The notes: a model not told the origin generated them from the letters alone. Positions 1 through 7,817 are shown, counted from the stretch's first letter. The stretch is DNA of 11,123 nucleotides from an uncultured Porphyromonadaceae bacterium (GCA_947178655.1 CAMWZB010000017.1:1-11123), one strand, 5' to 3'. Program-made: numbers and translations.

Positions 1-128
1 ACCACGCCTTAAAGATGGTGGAACACTATAAAGACCTAACGATGGACGGCTACGGCACAGATCGCCAAACTACCGCGCTAATGAAGTGGGAGCGTAAGGC
101 CGAAATGCTGGCGGATATTCTTAATTAA
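1..128 (+). CDS. C-terminal end of an unrecognised phage protein (5' cut by window)
   Basis: The frame starting at base 3 is open from the window edge to a TAA at 126-128 and gives 41 residues. The other two forward frames stop within the first 35 bases. The visible tail is charged and helical looking, rich in Lys, Glu, Met and Leu, with the segment MVEHYKDLTMDGYGTD followed by KWERKAEMLADILN. I do not recognise a family. It precedes a run of small early phage genes in the same direction, so it is probably part of the same operon. The start lies outside the window, so length and domain content cannot be judged. Confidence 0.55.
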   Translation, partial: HALKMVEHYKDLTMDGYGTDRQTTALMKWERKAEMLADILN

Positions 129-133
129 ACAGA

Positions 134-199
134 ATGTCAGACCTTGAAGTAGCCAAACGGATAATAAACGAAATGGAAAACAAAGGAATTGAGATATGA
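134..199 (+). CDS. Possible 21-aa peptide translationally coupled to the next gene
   Basis: An ATG six bases after the previous stop opens a 21-codon frame beginning MSDLEVAKRIINEMENKG. Its TGA overlaps the ATG of the next gene as ATGA (196-199), the same junction used by the real downstream genes here. The peptide would be a charged amphipathic helix. It may be a real coupled small gene or just a chance frame in the gap. No clear Shine-Dalgarno precedes it, which is normal for Bacteroidota. Confidence 0.25.
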   Translation: MSDLEVAKRIINEMENKGIEI

Positions 200-636
200 A
201 AACCCAACTGACCGCCGAGGAATCGGCAAAGCTCATAGAGCTTGGAGTAAGCCCCGAAAGGGCAAGTGAAAGAACCCCTGACTATACAGACATCAACAAC
301 ACCGGCAGACCACTGGAAAGGCGTGAGCTGTTACCTATATTCACCCTCGCCGACCTTATCGGCATTCTCCCGAAAGAGATAGAAGATTATCATCTGAGTA
401 TAGAGTGTTTTACGGGAACTTATTATGCCACCTATATTAGAGATAACAGGAATGATTATTTAATTCCTCATAAAGATTCCCCCGAACTCATCGACGCTCT
501 CTACTCGCTGCTTGTGTGGTGTCAGGAGAAAGGCAAGGCCGTCTATCGTCCGCGCAGGGCTACTCCTGATTTTATACGCGAATACTGCTATGGCATCTGC
601 CCCAAATTCGCCCCGAAAACCGAGAAAGATGAATAA
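196..636 (+). CDS. Hypothetical phage protein, 146 aa
   Basis: Complete frame starting at ATG 196, which overlaps the preceding 21-codon frame by ATGA. The protein has no signal peptide or membrane segment. The N-terminal 30 residues are polar (MKTQLTAEESAKLIELG). The middle (about residues 43-65) is hydrophobic with LPIFTLADLIGILPKEI, and the C-terminal half contains the aromatic-rich segments LIDALYSLLVWCQEKG and FIREYCYGICPKFAPK. The overall look matches small conserved hypothetical proteins of Bacteroidales prophages, but I cannot name a function. It ends in TAA eight bases after the first in-frame ATG of the next gene, consistent with an operon. Confidence 0.75.
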   Translation: MKTQLTAEESAKLIELGVSPERASERTPDYTDINNTGRPLERRELLPIFTLADLIGILPKEIEDYHLSIECFTGTYYATYIRDNRNDYLIPHKDSPELIDALYSLLVWCQEKGKAVYRPRRATPDFIREYCYGICPKFAPKTEKDE

Positions 637-640
637 TATT

Positions 641-835
641 ATGACAACAACCACATTAAGTTTCAGCGTTCCGCGCACCGAGATACCCGGTGTGTTCGCG
701 CTCATGGAGGCGGACGATACTCCGGCGTGCGAGCTGCGCATTAAAAAATCGAATGCCGGCGTGTGTGAGATTGAGATTGCAACCGACGAGGCTGACGCCG
801 ACTATTTCCGCGACGCGCTGGAGGGGCGTGACTAA
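641..835 (+). CDS. Small acidic hypothetical phage protein, 64 aa
   Basis: The frame runs to a TAA at 833-835 that overlaps the next ATG as TAATG, a tight coupling junction. I chose ATG 641 (MTTTTLSFSVPRTEIPG). ATG 629 is in frame and would add four residues while overlapping the preceding gene by eight bases. Upstream extension further than that only shadows the previous gene. The product is small and acidic, ending in IATDEADADYFRDALEGRD, with alternating patterns suggesting a small beta/alpha fold. No family recognised. Its position just before the primase-helicase suggests a role in early replication control, which is inference only. Confidence 0.6.
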   Translation: MTTTTLSFSVPRTEIPGVFALMEADDTPACELRIKKSNAGVCEIEIATDEADADYFRDALEGRD

Positions 836-3294
836 TGGATAAATTAAAACATGACTTTGATTTAGACATAGCCACGGCCTACAGCCGGCTATCGAAGAAG
901 TGGCGTAACAGTACGTGGAAGTGGAGCGACATCCTGGCCAGGTGTGCGCAGCCCAAGCGCACCGGCGAAACCGTGCGCGAGTATCTGCGCATGAGTCGAG
1001 AGGAGCAAAGCAGCGTCAAGGACGTAGGCGGCTTTGTCGGCGGATATCTGTCCAACGGCACACGCAAAACCGCCAACGTGCTGTACCGCACGCTGGTGAC
1101 TCTCGACATAGACTACGGCACTGCCGACGTATGGGATGACTTCACCCTGAATTTCGACTGCGCCGCTATGTTATACAGCACCCACAAGCATACGCCCGAG
1201 AAGCCGCGTCTGCGGCTGGTGCTTCCGGCCAACAGGCAGATGTCCCCTGCCGAGTATGAGCCGGTGTGCCGATACTGGACGTCGCGCATAGGCATCGAGC
1301 TCTTCGACCATACCACATATCAGCTGTCGCGCTTATTCTACTGGCCCAGCGCCAGCCGCGACGGCGAGTATGTTTTCGACTATCAGGACGGCCCGGCCTT
1401 TGACGTTGACGCTGTGCTGGCGACCTACCGCAACCCGCAGGACGTCAGCGAGTGGCCTATGTCGAGCCGCGAGGGCGACGTGATGGCTCACGAAATCCGC
1501 AAGGCAGGCGACCCGAGCGAGAAGCCGGGGCTGATCGGGGCGTTCTGCCGCGCCTACTCCATCGAGGACGCTATAGAGAAGTTCCTGACTGATGTGTACG
1601 AAAAGACCGGCACCGACGGCCGATATACCTACAAGGCCGGAAGCGTCGCCGGAGGCTGTGTCACCTATGAGGGCAAATTCGCATTTTCGCACCATGAGAC
1701 CGACCCGGCAAGCATGAAGCTCTGCAACGCTTTCGACTTAGTGCGCATACATCTGTTCGGCATACAGGACGAGGGGTGCAGAGTGACGGACGTCACCAGG
1801 CTGCCGTCGTATGCCAAAATGCAGGATTTTGCCGCTGCCGACAAGGCCGTGCGCATGCTGCTGACTCAGGAGAGGCTGGCCGACGCCGATGCTGACTTTG
1901 CCGGCATCGACACTGAGGCCGCCGAGGGCACTGACACTGGCACTGACTGGATGGCCGATCTGGACTATGATAAAAACGGCAACGCCAAAGCCACACCCAA
2001 AACGCTGAGGACAATCATGCTTAATGACCCGTGCTTCAGGATGGTGCGGTTCGACATGTTCAGTCAGAGGGACACCATCACTGAGCCGTCGTGTCCTTTT
2101 GTGGGGACACACGCGCCCGACGAGGTTGATGACACATCGCTGTCGCGTATGTGCGGCTACCTCTCCGAGATGTACGGCATCGACCTGTCTATAAACTCCA
2201 TGGTGGACAAAATGCTCAGGCTGACTGCGCCTGAGCGTGCCTGCCATGCGGTGAAAGACTTCATCATGCGGGAGCGATGGGACGGCACTCCGAGAGTCGA
2301 GTCCCTGCTGATTGACTATCTCGGGGCCGAAGATACTCCCCTGACAAGAGCTATAACGCGCAAATGGATGGCCGGAGCCGTGGGCCGGGCGATAGACACT
2401 GACCCCGACGACGGCGAGGGTATCAAGTTTGACTACTGCCTTGTGCTGTACGGGGAGCAGGGGACCGGCAAGAGTACATTCGCCGAGACTCTCGCCAACC
2501 GGTGGCGAGGCGCCATATCGTTCGCCGACGCCAAGAAGGAGCAGTACGAGACGCTGCAGCGGTCATGGATAGGCGAGAGACCGGAGTTCAAAGGGATGAA
2601 GACTGCTGACACTGACGCAATCAAAGACCTTATCTCGAGCCGTTCTGACAACTTCCGTGCGGCGTACGCCCGTCAGTGGAATAAGAACCCTCGGCACAGT
2701 ATCCTCATCGGGTCAACCAACAATGCACACTTCCTGAAAGACACCTCGGGAAACCGCCGTTTCTGGGTCGTGAAAGTCACCGGAGGCGAGGGTGTGAGAT
2801 ACTGGCGTGACAGACTCAAGGCGAACGTCGGTCAGATATGGGCCGAGGCGCTCGCCATCTATAAGGGCGGAGAACCGCTCATGCTGTCCGAGGAACTCGA
2901 TGCGCAGATGCGCGCCTATGCCGAGAACTTCAATGAGGTGATGGGCGACCCGCTGCGCGATTATCTGGCGGACTGGCTGGAGATACCGCTGCCGTCAGAC
3001 TGGGAGACTTATGAGCCGAAGAAGAGGGCTGACTACTTCAGGTATTATGATGTACTCGAGGCCAAAGGCACGGTCAAAAGAGAGCGGATTGCGATATGCG
3101 AAATAGTCACCACGTGTCCTTATCCGGGTGTATCGAGGTACAGCGCCCAACGCATCGGAGCGATACTGAAATCCCTCGGATGGGAGCGTGAACCCGACCG
3201 GAAAAGGGTGGGCGGATACAAGGGGGCAGACGGCAAGAACATAAAAGCCACTTTCTATCAAAAGTTACAATCTGTAAGTGACGATGAAATCTGA
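835..3294 (+). CDS. VapE/VirE-type phage primase-helicase
   Basis: An 819-aa replication protein expected to prime and unwind phage DNA. The N-terminal third resembles an archaeo-eukaryotic-type primase domain: LDID at residues 90-93 supplies the metal-binding acidic pair, then STHKHTPEKPRLRLVLP at 115-131 and SRLFYWPS at 165-172. The C-terminal half is a virulence-associated-protein-E ATPase (PF05272 type). It has Walker A GEQGTGKST at 540-548, a Walker B-like region WIGERPEF at 578-585, the sensor STNN at 627-630 and GNRRFW at 639-644. The usual VapE sequence after the catalytic Glu is roughly ELGEL, so ERPEF is a variant, but both Glu are kept. Residues 770-810 look like a winged-helix tail. 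The start overlaps the previous stop as TAATG. The length fits two-domain Bacteroidales primase-helicases. The candidate origin lies directly downstream, as expected for a self-contained replication unit. Confidence 0.9.
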   Translation: MDKLKHDFDLDIATAYSRLSKKWRNSTWKWSDILARCAQPKRTGETVREYLRMSREEQSSVKDVGGFVGGYLSNGTRKTANVLYRTLVTLDIDYGTADVWDDFTLNFDCAAMLYSTHKHTPEKPRLRLVLPANRQMSPAEYEPVCRYWTSRIGIELFDHTTYQLSRLFYWPSASRDGEYVFDYQDGPAFDVDAVLATYRNPQDVSEWPMSSREGDVMAHEIRKAGDPSEKPGLIGAFCRAYSIEDAIEKFLTDVYEKTGTDGRYTYKAGSVAGGCVTYEGKFAFSHHETDPASMKLCNAFDLVRIHLFGIQDEGCRVTDVTRLPSYAKMQDFAAADKAVRMLLTQERLADADADFAGIDTEAAEGTDTGTDWMADLDYDKNGNAKATPKTLRTIMLNDPCFRMVRFDMFSQRDTITEPSCPFVGTHAPDEVDDTSLSRMCGYLSEMYGIDLSINSMVDKMLRLTAPERACHAVKDFIMRERWDGTPRVESLLIDYLGAEDTPLTRAITRKWMAGAVGRAIDTDPDDGEGIKFDYCLVLYGEQGTGKSTFAETLANRWRGAISFADAKKEQYETLQRSWIGERPEFKGMKTADTDAIKDLISSRSDNFRAAYARQWNKNPRHSILIGSTNNAHFLKDTSGNRRFWVVKVTGGEGVRYWRDRLKANVGQIWAEALAIYKGGEPLMLSEELDAQMRAYAENFNEVMGDPLRDYLADWLEIPLPSDWETYEPKKRADYFRYYDVLEAKGTVKRERIAICEIVTTCPYPGVSRYSAQRIGAILKSLGWEREPDRKRVGGYKGADGKNIKATFYQKLQSVSDDEI

Positions 3295-3507
3295 CCTCTA
3301 TGTGACCACCCTGTATGACCACCTGTATGGCCACCTGCAATATACTGAAATTCAGTGAATAAATATAAGGGTGGTCAGTGGTCAGTAAAAAATATAAAAA
3401 ACATAATAATATAAAATGTAATATGGAAATAGTAATAAATTGTAACGCACAAATTATAAAATCAGCGGGTATCGCGCACACGCGCGACTGACCACCCCTC
3501 AGAAAGC
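3295..3507. other. Candidate phage replication origin (noncoding gap)
   Basis: This gap follows the primase-helicase gene and holds no convincing gene. It contains the TGACCACC repeats (3299-3335), a 6-bp-arm palindrome ACTGAAATTCAGT (3344-3356), inverted repeat copies GGGTGGTCAGTGGTCAGT (3369-3386), and a very AT-rich block (about 3387-3465). It ends with a perfect hairpin TCGCGC-ACAC-GCGCGA (3472-3487) abutting a last ACTGACCACCCC. Repeats flanking an AT-rich stretch next to the primase gene are the usual layout of an iteron-type origin. The origin call is inference; the repeats are directly visible. An alternative is an operator region controlling the nuclease-helicase genes. Confidence 0.5.
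3299..3335 (+). repeat. Three tandem 12-bp TGTATGACCACC-type repeats
   Basis: Copies at 3299-3310 (TATGTGACCACC), 3312-3323 (TGTATGACCACC) and 3324-3335 (TGTATGGCCACC) lie immediately after the primase-helicase stop codon. The TGACCAC core recurs inverted at 3369-3386, where GGTCA occurs twice, and direct again at 3487-3498 (ACTGACCACCCC). The spacing of 12-13 bp is close to one helical turn, typical of iterons bound by an initiator protein. Confidence 0.7.
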
Positions 3508-3535
3508 ATGAATGAAGAGTATATGAAAGCAAGCG

Positions 3536-3856
3536 ATGGATAAGCGTAGTATAACGAATCTGACCCGCCATGCCGACGTATCGGAAAAGGCGATAGAGCG
3601 GTATTTGGCAGAGCAGGCAAAACAAAACGGCCTGCTGTGCCTCAAATACTCCAACGCGAACATGGCGGGCTACCCCGACCGCCTGTTGGTGCTTCCGGGC
3701 GGAGGCGTGATCTGGGTGGAACTGAAGAGCAAAGGACGGAAGCCGACAAAGATACAGCAGATGCGCATGCGCGAGTTAGCTGACATGGGCCATTTGGTGA
3801 GAGTGATAGATAATAAACCTGACATCGACGAACTGATTAAATCAGCCAAGCAATGA
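3536..3856 (+). CDS. VRR-NUC domain nuclease
   Basis: A 106-aa protein made almost entirely of a VRR-NUC domain (PF08774 type), a PD-(D/E)XK-like nuclease common beside phage helicases. The pattern is clear: GYPDR at residues 45-49 with the metal-binding Asp48, then GGGVIWVELKSKG at 55-67 with Glu62 and Lys64, then IQQMRMRELADMGHLVRVID at 73-92 with the conserved Gln. Its last codon overlaps the ATG of the SNF2 helicase as ATGA, implying coupled translation and a joint role in replication, recombination or branch resolution. A tiny frame at 3508-3543 (11 codons) overlaps its start and could be a leader peptide, but this is weak. The start at 3536 has no obvious Shine-Dalgarno. Confidence 0.88.
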   Translation: MDKRSITNLTRHADVSEKAIERYLAEQAKQNGLLCLKYSNANMAGYPDRLLVLPGGGVIWVELKSKGRKPTKIQQMRMRELADMGHLVRVIDNKPDIDELIKSAKQ

Positions 3857-5232
3857 AATACAGACCATACGACTACCAGCGCACCGCGACGCAATGGATA
3901 TTGGACAACCCGCGCTGCGGCCTTTTTCTTGACATGGGCCTGGGCAAAACCGTGTCGACCCTGACGGCCATACAGGAGCTCATCGACGAGTGCGAGATCA
4001 GCCGCGTGCTGGTGGTGGCGCCAAAGAAGGTGGCCGAAACCACATGGACCACCGAGGCGGCAAAGTGGAACCACCTGCAAGGCATGAGGGTGGCAAAGGT
4101 CATGGGGACCGAGAAGCAGCGCAAAATGGCCCTGTCCGAAAAAGCCGACGTCTACGTCATAGGCCGTGATAACTTCGTGTGGCTTGTCGGACTGTACGGC
4201 GGTCAGCTGCCGTTTGACGTTCTGGTCATCGACGAGCTGACAAGTTTCAAGAATTCCAAGTCGCAGCGCTTTAAGGCCATGCGTGTCGCCACGCCGACGG
4301 TAAAGCGCGTTATCGGTCTGACGGGCACTCCTGCGCCTAACGGGCTGATAGACCTTTGGGGGCAGATGTACTGCATCGACATGGGGCAGAGGCTCGGCAA
4401 GTCGGTGTCGAAGTACCGGGAGAGCCACTTTGAGACGCACCGCTGGAATAACATCGTCGTGAGGTGCGACGTCAAAAAAGGACATGAGGATATCATACGC
4501 AACAATATCGCCGACATCTGCCTGAGCATGCAGGCAAAGGACTATCTCCAGCTGCCCGACCTGATGATGCACACAGTGCCTGTCGAACTGTCACCGGCGA
4601 CTATGTCGGCCTATAACAAGTTTGAGCGTGAAAAGGTGCTTGAGTTCACAGAGGAGCATCAGGGCGAGCCTGCAAACATTCTGGCCAATTCTGCCGCCGG
4701 ACTGATGAACAAGCTGGCCCAGTTCGCCAACGGTGCCGTGTATGACGAAGACAGGAATGTGCACGAAATCCACAGTGAAAAGGTCGATAGGCTGGCCGAG
4801 ATAGTCGAGGCGGCCAACGGCAGCAGTGTGCTGGTGTTCTACCAGTTCAAGCACGATATACCACGCATCACAAAGAGACTCAAAGGCTATCGTGTGGAAG
4901 TCTATGAGGGCGAGAAACAGCTATTGGAGTGGAACGCCGGAAAGATTGACGTGCTGCTGGCCCATCCGGCGAGTACGGCGTACGGCCTCAACATGCAGCA
5001 GGGCGGCCACTACATAGTCTGGTTCGGCACCGGATGGGACCTGGAGCTGTTCCAGCAGGCCAACGCCCGACTGCACCGGCAGGGACAGCGGCATCCGGTC
5101 ACGGTGTACAAACTGATCGGAGCCCGTACCGTGGATGAGCGCGCCGCCGCGTCGCTTGAGAGTAAAAAGGCCAGGCAGCAGAGTCTGTTGGACAGTCTTA
5201 ACTATCTGATACGCAAACACACCAATGGCTAA
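3853..5232 (+). CDS. SNF2-family DEAD/DEAH-like helicase
   Basis: A compact 459-aa superfamily 2 ATPase of the SNF2 type, as found in many phages. It begins directly with the Q-motif-like YDYQRTATQWI (residues 6-16). Motif I is DMGLGKT (27-33), motif II is IDELTSFKN (126-134), with DELT instead of DEAH, motif III is LTGTPAPNG (156-164), and motif VI is QQANARLHRQGQ (401-412). The second RecA lobe starts near residue 305 (SEKVDRLAEIV). There are no accessory domains, so the phage role is probably DNA translocation or remodelling with the adjoining VRR-NUC nuclease. It starts inside the nuclease gene by ATGA and its end overlaps the HNH gene by eight bases. Confidence 0.93.
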   Translation: MKYRPYDYQRTATQWILDNPRCGLFLDMGLGKTVSTLTAIQELIDECEISRVLVVAPKKVAETTWTTEAAKWNHLQGMRVAKVMGTEKQRKMALSEKADVYVIGRDNFVWLVGLYGGQLPFDVLVIDELTSFKNSKSQRFKAMRVATPTVKRVIGLTGTPAPNGLIDLWGQMYCIDMGQRLGKSVSKYRESHFETHRWNNIVVRCDVKKGHEDIIRNNIADICLSMQAKDYLQLPDLMMHTVPVELSPATMSAYNKFEREKVLEFTEEHQGEPANILANSAAGLMNKLAQFANGAVYDEDRNVHEIHSEKVDRLAEIVEAANGSSVLVFYQFKHDIPRITKRLKGYRVEVYEGEKQLLEWNAGKIDVLLAHPASTAYGLNMQQGGHYIVWFGTGWDLELFQQANARLHRQGQRHPVTVYKLIGARTVDERAAASLESKKARQQSLLDSLNYLIRKHTNG

Positions 5233-5560
5233 AGACAAGGACTACATGAAACTGATAAATACGTCACGGTGGTTGCGCCTGAGGCGTGACATCCTGACGG
5301 CTCACCCGCTTTGCGAAAGGTGTGAGGCCGAGGGCTATATAACCCCGGCGACCGAAGTGCATCACCGCAAGCCTGTGGAGGACGGAATAAACTACGCCGA
5401 GAAGCACAGGCTCATGTATGACCCTAAGAACCTGTGTGCGCTGTGCCATGACTGCCATGTCAAGACACATATCGAGATGGGACGCAGCGGCAAGAAAGCG
5501 GCCCGGCGACGCAACGACGAGCATGTGCGGGCGATAATAGTTAAATTCTTTAACAATTAG
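5225..5560 (+). CDS. HNH endonuclease
   Basis: A 111-aa HNH nuclease. The zinc-binding pairs are C30-x2-C33 (LCERCEAEG) and C74-x2-C77 (LCHDCH). The catalytic region has VHHRKPVEDG at residues 45-54, with His46/His47, then DPKNLCALCHDCHVKTH at 66-82, with Asn69 and the terminal His. The tail is basic (KKAARRR). HNH proteins encoded just before the terminase genes are known in several cos phages to be needed with terminase for end cleavage; the gene order here, HNH then terS then terL, fits that role. It overlaps the helicase gene by eight bases, so it is also the last gene of the early operon. Confidence 0.9.
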   Translation: MAKDKDYMKLINTSRWLRLRRDILTAHPLCERCEAEGYITPATEVHHRKPVEDGINYAEKHRLMYDPKNLCALCHDCHVKTHIEMGRSGKKAARRRNDEHVRAIIVKFFNN

Positions 5561-5718
5561 TAACCGTGGGGGTGTTAATTAATTTAACAATCAACGACCC
5601 CGGGGGCCTTTTTTAAAGACACCCCGGGTATGCTTAAATCTCGCCGCCCTATCCAAGGGTTTATAAGCGGTTTTTTTGAGTTAAGCAAATTTAATTTTAT
5701 TAACAATTGTATAAAATT
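5561..5718. other. Structured noncoding gap before terS; candidate cos/pac region
   Basis: There is no gene in this 158-bp gap. It holds GTTAATTAATTTAAC (arms 5574-5578 and 5584-5588), the GC-rich palindrome CCCCGGGG (5598-5605), and a direct repeat of ACCCCGGG at 5597-5604 and 5621-5628, 24 bp apart. A long imperfect hairpin (5632-5686) and an AT-rich lead-in to terS follow. Repeated GC palindromes between an HNH gene and terS are where cos phages carry the terminase cut site. The cos assignment is inference. The gap may serve only as a terminator and promoter. Confidence 0.4.
5632..5686 (+). terminator. Nested hairpin with T7 tract, probable terminator of the early operon
   Basis: An outer inverted repeat GCTTAA (5632-5637) pairs with TTAAGC (5681-5686), continued by CTC (5640-5642) with GAG (5678-5680). 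Inside, CCGC (5644-5647) pairs with GCGG (5667-5670), directly followed by seven T (5671-5677). The CCGC/GCGG plus T tract looks like an intrinsic terminator for the operon ending with the HNH gene. The outer stem is unusual for a terminator and may belong to a packaging site. Confidence 0.4.
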
Positions 5719-6114
5719 ATGGCGAAAAGTACATACGAATTCAGGACTGAAATAGTCAAAGCTCTTAAGGCCTCCGGAAAGTACTCGAAGGGGGTAGACC
5801 TGCAAATCTTCTCTCTGGCCGTGGCTCTGCGCACACTTGATTTGGCCAATGAAGAGCTCGACAAGCTGGACACGGTCGTTACGGTCGAGAAATCGAGATA
5901 CGGAAACGACAGTCTGTCTCCGCATCCGGTATTCAAGATACTCAAGGACGCTCAGGACAGCGTCACCCGGCAGATGAAAGCGTTAGGACTGACCACAGAG
6001 GAACTGACCGGCACCGATGATGACGACCCGCTGATCGACCTGACAAAGAAGGTCCGCAACTCCGGACGCAAAAAGCCCAATATCATAAAACGTAACACCG
6101 AGCCGACCGAATGA
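5719..6114 (+). CDS. terS: Phage terminase small subunit, P27 family
   Basis: A 131-aa protein that should bind the packaging site and recruit the large terminase. The P27-family signature (PF05119 type) is the segment HPVFKILKDAQDSVTRQMKA at residues 69-88, followed by LGLTTEEL. The N-terminal part (residues 5-50) is helical and ends in LRTLDLANEELDKLDTVV. The tail is acidic then basic (TDDDDPLIDLTKK to GRKKPNIIKR), as is common in this family. I chose ATG 5719; a TTG at 5707 in the same frame would add four residues. Its TGA overlaps the ATG of the large subunit as ATGA, so the two subunits are coupled. Confidence 0.85.
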   Translation: MAKSTYEFRTEIVKALKASGKYSKGVDLQIFSLAVALRTLDLANEELDKLDTVVTVEKSRYGNDSLSPHPVFKILKDAQDSVTRQMKALGLTTEELTGTDDDDPLIDLTKKVRNSGRKKPNIIKRNTEPTE

Positions 6115-7817
6115 CAGAGGAAGAAAAAGACCTGCTAAGGCAGGCTAAGAAAGACGTGACGGCGCAGCTGGCCGCCGTTCCGATAGCGGACTACCGGCTG
6201 TGCGAAGTCGACGCACGGCTGGAGCAGTACGTTACCGAGGTGGCCCAACACCCGACTGCGCACAACCTCTACGAGCAGTTAGCGGTTATGCGCTTTTTCC
6301 GTATGGCCGACAAGTACGGAATCAACGCGACTGAGGTGCGTAGGTTTTTTACACTATATGAGAATCTGCATTTTCCTGGCAAAGCCGGACAGCAAAAATA
6401 CGCCTTAACCCCGGTACAGACGTTCCAGTTTGCGAGTATCTACGGTTTCTGGAATGGGGGTCGCCGTGTGGTGCGTGAGGCGATTTTATTTGTGCCGCGT
6501 AAATTCAGCAAGACCACCTCGAGCGCAGCGTTGGCCATCGACGATCTGCTGTATGGCGACGCGAACGCCGAGAGCTATACCGGCGCCAACAGCAACGACC
6601 AGGCCAAAAAGTGTTTCGACGTCATACGCGGCTGCGTGAGGAAATTAGACCCGAAGGGACGTCGCTACACGGTCAACGAGCAGACTATCAAAAGCAAGCG
6701 TAAAGACCGTACGGCCTTTGCCCAGTGTCTGACGGCCAACGCCCGGACCAAGGACGGACTGAACGCCAGCACGGTCATCATGGACGAGTTCAGTCAGGCT
6801 CGCGACAACAGCCTGCTGACTGTGCTCACTACGTCGATGGGTGTGCGCGACAATCCGCTGACGGTGATTATCACCACCGCCAGCGATATTTTCGACGGCC
6901 CGTTCTACGAAATGCTTCAGGGCTACAAATCTGTTCTGTTAGGAGAGTTCGAGGATGACAGCCTGTTTGCGCATATCTTTGAGCCTGACATCGACGACCC
7001 CGAAGACGCCGAATCGACATGGCTCAAGGTGCAGCCGCACATGGGCGTAACGGTCAGCATGGCTTTTTACCGTCAAGAGTACAAGAACGCCCTGCGCAAC
7101 GGCGCTGACGCCATGCTGGCCTTCCGGACCAAGCTGCTGAACATCTTCGCCGAGAACCAGCAGCGCAGCTGGATAAGCAGCACACTGGCCCGGAGTATCG
7201 CCCGGCCTATGCCGCTGGATGCCATCACCGGCCGACCTGACGCGATGGTGGCCATCGACCTGTCGGAAAGCGACGACTTCAGCGCAGTCACCATGGGTAT
7301 GTACGACGTGGCATGCAAGAATTTTCATTTCCATACGGCGTACTTTTTCCCGGAGGGTGCCTTGGAGGGACACCCAAACGAAAGAATGTACCGCGTGTGG
7401 GCGGAAAAAGGCTATCTGGTATTGACCGAAGGCGATGTCATCGACTATCGGGCAATAGTAGAGTACGTGCTGTATCTCAACAAAGTGGTGCGCATTTTAG
7501 GCATCGGCTACGACCCGTGGAAGAGTCTTGAGGTAGTCAATATGCTCGCGGCTTCCGGTGCCGACCATGTGCTGTCGGGGGTCAAACAGACCTATGGCAA
7601 TTTCACTGCGCCTGTAGAGAGTTTTGAGCACGGGGCGAAAACCGGGCATATCTATATCAACGACAACCCGATTAACTACTACTGTTTCGGAAACGCCGTC
7701 CTGGACACTGACAGGCTGGAGAACTGCAAGCCTGTCAAGCGCAAGCATACTCAGAAGATTGACGGCGTCATTACGAAGCTGATGTGCATGCGCCTTTTCA
7801 TCGACTATACGCGGTGA
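6111..7817 (+). CDS. terL: Phage terminase large subunit (ATPase and nuclease)
   Basis: A 568-aa DNA packaging motor of the HK97/Terminase_1 type (PF03354). The ATPase half has the adenine-side segment LTPVQTFQFASIYGF (residues 99-113), a Walker A of the form VPRKFSKT (128-135), in which Ser133 replaces the more usual Gly, and Walker B VIMDEF (222-227). The nuclease half has the RNase H-like metal ligands Asp383 (VAIDLSESDDFSAV), Asp468 (IGYDPW) and Asp551 (KIDGVIT near the C-terminus). The length is typical. It starts within terS (ATGA) and ends at a probable bidirectional terminator. In HK97-type phages the portal gene normally follows at once; here a cassette of about 2 kb intervenes. Confidence 0.95.
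   Translation: MTEEEKDLLRQAKKDVTAQLAAVPIADYRLCEVDARLEQYVTEVAQHPTAHNLYEQLAVMRFFRMADKYGINATEVRRFFTLYENLHFPGKAGQQKYALTPVQTFQFASIYGFWNGGRRVVREAILFVPRKFSKTTSSAALAIDDLLYGDANAESYTGANSNDQAKKCFDVIRGCVRKLDPKGRRYTVNEQTIKSKRKDRTAFAQCLTANARTKDGLNASTVIMDEFSQARDNSLLTVLTTSMGVRDNPLTVIITTASDIFDGPFYEMLQGYKSVLLGEFEDDSLFAHIFEPDIDDPEDAESTWLKVQPHMGVTVSMAFYRQEYKNALRNGADAMLAFRTKLLNIFAENQQRSWISSTLARSIARPMPLDAITGRPDAMVAIDLSESDDFSAVTMGMYDVACKNFHFHTAYFFPEGALEGHPNERMYRVWAEKGYLVLTEGDVIDYRAIVEYVLYLNKVVRILGIGYDPWKSLEVVNMLAASGADHVLSGVKQTYGNFTAPVESFEHGAKTGHIYINDNPINYYCFGNAVLDTDRLENCKPVKRKHTQKIDGVITKLMCMRLFIDYTR

Noticed and set aside
512..640. N-terminal extension of the 64-aa gene back to 512
   Set aside because: This part lies wholly inside the 146-aa gene in another frame and is rich in Arg/Pro shadow sequence; starts at 629 or 641 fit operon packing.
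3299..3498. CRISPR-like array
   Set aside because: The repeats are only about 12 bp, adjacent without spacers, and occur in both orientations; an iteron arrangement fits better.
3508..3543. 11-codon leader frame MNEEYMKASDG overlapping the VRR-NUC start
   Set aside because: It may be a coupling leader, but a frame this short is expected by chance and there is no supporting signal.
3107..3625. A 172-residue minus-strand open frame with hydrophobic stretches across the primase-helicase end and the gap
   Set aside because: Its hydrophobic part is simply the AT-rich repeat gap read in reverse, both ends are antisense to clear genes, and it has no promoter or recognisable motif.
3670..4572. 300-residue minus-strand open frame
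   Set aside because: It is antisense to the VRR-NUC and SNF2 genes, which have full motif sets; the long frame results from codon bias in the GC-rich sense strand.
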